Source of the DNA: CAZZIZ01 sp964654535
GTDB taxonomy: Bacteria > Bacteroidota > Bacteroidia > Chitinophagales > UBA2359
DNA length: 7,383 bases
NCBI GenBank assembly: GCA_964654535.1
Contig: CAZZIZ010000168.1
Location: 1 to 7,383 of the forward strand
Direction: 5' to 3'
Shown here in pieces: positions 6,692 through 7,383 of this stretch. The translations under genes were made by a program, and so were the position numbers. The notes under the pieces are model-generated. The model had not been told where the DNA came from and ran no database searches. It saw only the letters and a program-made list of their open reading frames with translations. Numbering within the stretch: the stretch's first letter is position 1; every line of letters starts with the position of its first letter.

Positions 6692-7288
6692 CTAAAAGGC
6701 GCAATCAGAGGGTAGAGGATCTTGGATGGCGAGATTTGTTGCAAAGTCGCTGGCTATAGTTTCAGACTCAAAACCAGACGCTACCGAACCGCGCATAACT
6801 TGAGTACCATAACCCGAAGTATTCATATGCGCACGAATTATCACCTCATCTTCGGCTGCTATATTAACCGGCCCTCCAGAACGAGTAAAAGGTTGCTCCG
6901 TTACGTGGCTATGTCCTAAAACACGTCGATAAACCAAAGCGCCTTCAGTCGTGATCACTTCCCACCAATCTGCGTATTGGTCGCAACCAGTATCGGGACT
7001 TTCTATTGTTGCACTGAAATTGTAATTGCCTGAGTCGCCCGTAAAAGTTACGGCGGTAATCTTTGCGCGATCGTCATCTTGAAACTCGTCTTGATTTTCT
7101 GAGCCTTCGCTAGAATCTTCCGTTGGGTTTTGGATTTCTTCTTCAGTCATATTAGTTGCCTCATTTATTTCCTCGCTCATTTCTACAACTTCTTCCGCTG
7201 GCAGTTCACTATCACTCGAATTAGATTTGTCGCAAGCAATTAGTGCAACACACGATAAGAGGAAAAACATTTTGCTTAAGTAATGCAT
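6692..7288 (-). CDS. Lipoprotein with acidic linker and uncharacterised conserved domain, upstream of the glucanase
   Basis: A 198-residue protein whose function I do not recognise. Residues 1-18 are a lipoprotein signal with Lys6 and lipobox LIAC (Cys19), so it should be lipid-anchored in the envelope. Residues 24-74 are a disordered, highly acidic linker rich in Glu, Asp, Ser and Asn. A compact beta-rich domain follows (76-170) with distinctive blocks: ESPDTGCDQYADWWEVI (96-112), VYRRVLGHSHVTEQPFTRSGGPVNI (119-143) and RAHMNTSGYGTQVMRGS (152-168). Cys102 and the C-terminal Cys196 could pair. I recall similar blocks in hypothetical secreted proteins of Bacteroidota, without a known role. The His/Trp/Asp-rich blocks could be a binding or catalytic site, but that is a guess. 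Its stop lies 13 bp before the glucanase ATG on the same strand, so the two are very likely one transcript. The first Met is preferred over Met7 because it supplies the charged n-region. Confidence 0.88.
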   Translation of the reverse strand: MHYLSKMFFLLSCVALIACDKSNSSDSELPAEEVVEMSEEINEATNMTEEEIQNPTEDSSEGSENQDEFQDDDRAKITAVTFTGDSGNYNFSATIESPDTGCDQYADWWEVITTEGALVYRRVLGHSHVTEQPFTRSGGPVNIAAEDEVIIRAHMNTSGYGTQVMRGSVASGFESETIASDFATNLAIQDPLPSDCAF

Positions 7289-7383
7289 TGAATTGATTCT
7301 TTCGATAAAACTAACATACTCAGGTTAGAAACTGAGCCTAATGGATTACAATGGAAGGATTATAAAAACGGCTCCAGAGTCTT
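7289..7383 (-). promoter_or_regulatory. Upstream region of the lipoprotein-glucanase operon
   Basis: These 95 bases should hold the promoter of the two-gene minus-strand unit. Reading on that strand, TTAGTTTTA about 25 bases before the ATG resembles a Bacteroidota -7 box (TAnnTTTG) with the last G replaced, but no -33 TTG sits at the right distance. Just upstream is a small inverted repeat CTCAG-8 bases-CTGAG (+ strand 7319-7336). No Shine-Dalgarno site is seen. Confidence 0.25.

Noticed and set aside
6679..6744. Upstream ATG at 6744 as start of the glucanase
   Set aside because: It would add 22 residues before an otherwise perfect signal peptide and overlap the upstream lipoprotein gene by 53 bp. 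The ATG at 6678 fits better.

Overview
The window reads as chromosomal DNA of a member of the Bacteroidota. Two proteins end in type IX secretion system (T9SS) type A sorting domains, several genes start without a clear Shine-Dalgarno site, base composition is moderately AT-rich, and the largest protein carries C-terminal modules typical of secreted Bacteroidota proteins. A marine or sediment Saprospiria- or Flavobacteriia-like organism would fit, but the genus cannot be read from the sequence. All six genes encode proteins with an apparent export signal, so this is a cluster of envelope, surface and secreted proteins. No SusC/SusD pair, transposase, tRNA, rRNA or CRISPR array is visible.

Layout. 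On the + strand, 84-1412 encodes an exported M20D-type metallo-amidohydrolase. A strong hairpin at 1431-1463 lies between it and the converging minus-strand pair 2904-1933 and 1898-1509. That pair encodes a T9SS-secreted concanavalin A-like protein, followed by a small lipoprotein with a peptidoglycan-binding-like domain whose start codon is doubtful. A 244-bp divergent region (2905-3148) leads to 3149-4810 (+), an aryl-sulfate sulfotransferase-like protein fused to a T9SS sorting domain. It converges, with 20 bp between stops, on a minus-strand pair: a lipoprotein with an uncharacterised conserved domain (7288-6692) and then a 615-residue secreted glycoside hydrolase (6678-4831).

The most notable item is the glycoside hydrolase. 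Its family GH16 catalytic domain is circularly permuted. The half carrying the EIDVE active site comes first, and the half that normally forms the N-terminus (DDFNNYD..W) follows it. This order is known from the Fibrobacter succinogenes 1,3-1,4-beta-glucanase. A cysteine pair matching the disulfide of ordinary Bacillus lichenases appears to be kept across the permutation. The catalytic domain is followed by an E-set/glycan-binding-like domain, a Bacteroidota-specific module and two EF-hand-like repeats.

The genes do not form one obvious pathway. The lipoprotein and GH16 genes, 13 bp apart, are the best operon candidate and may act together on a beta-glucan at the cell surface. The second-best candidate is the concanavalin A-like protein with the small peptidoglycan-binding-like lipoprotein.
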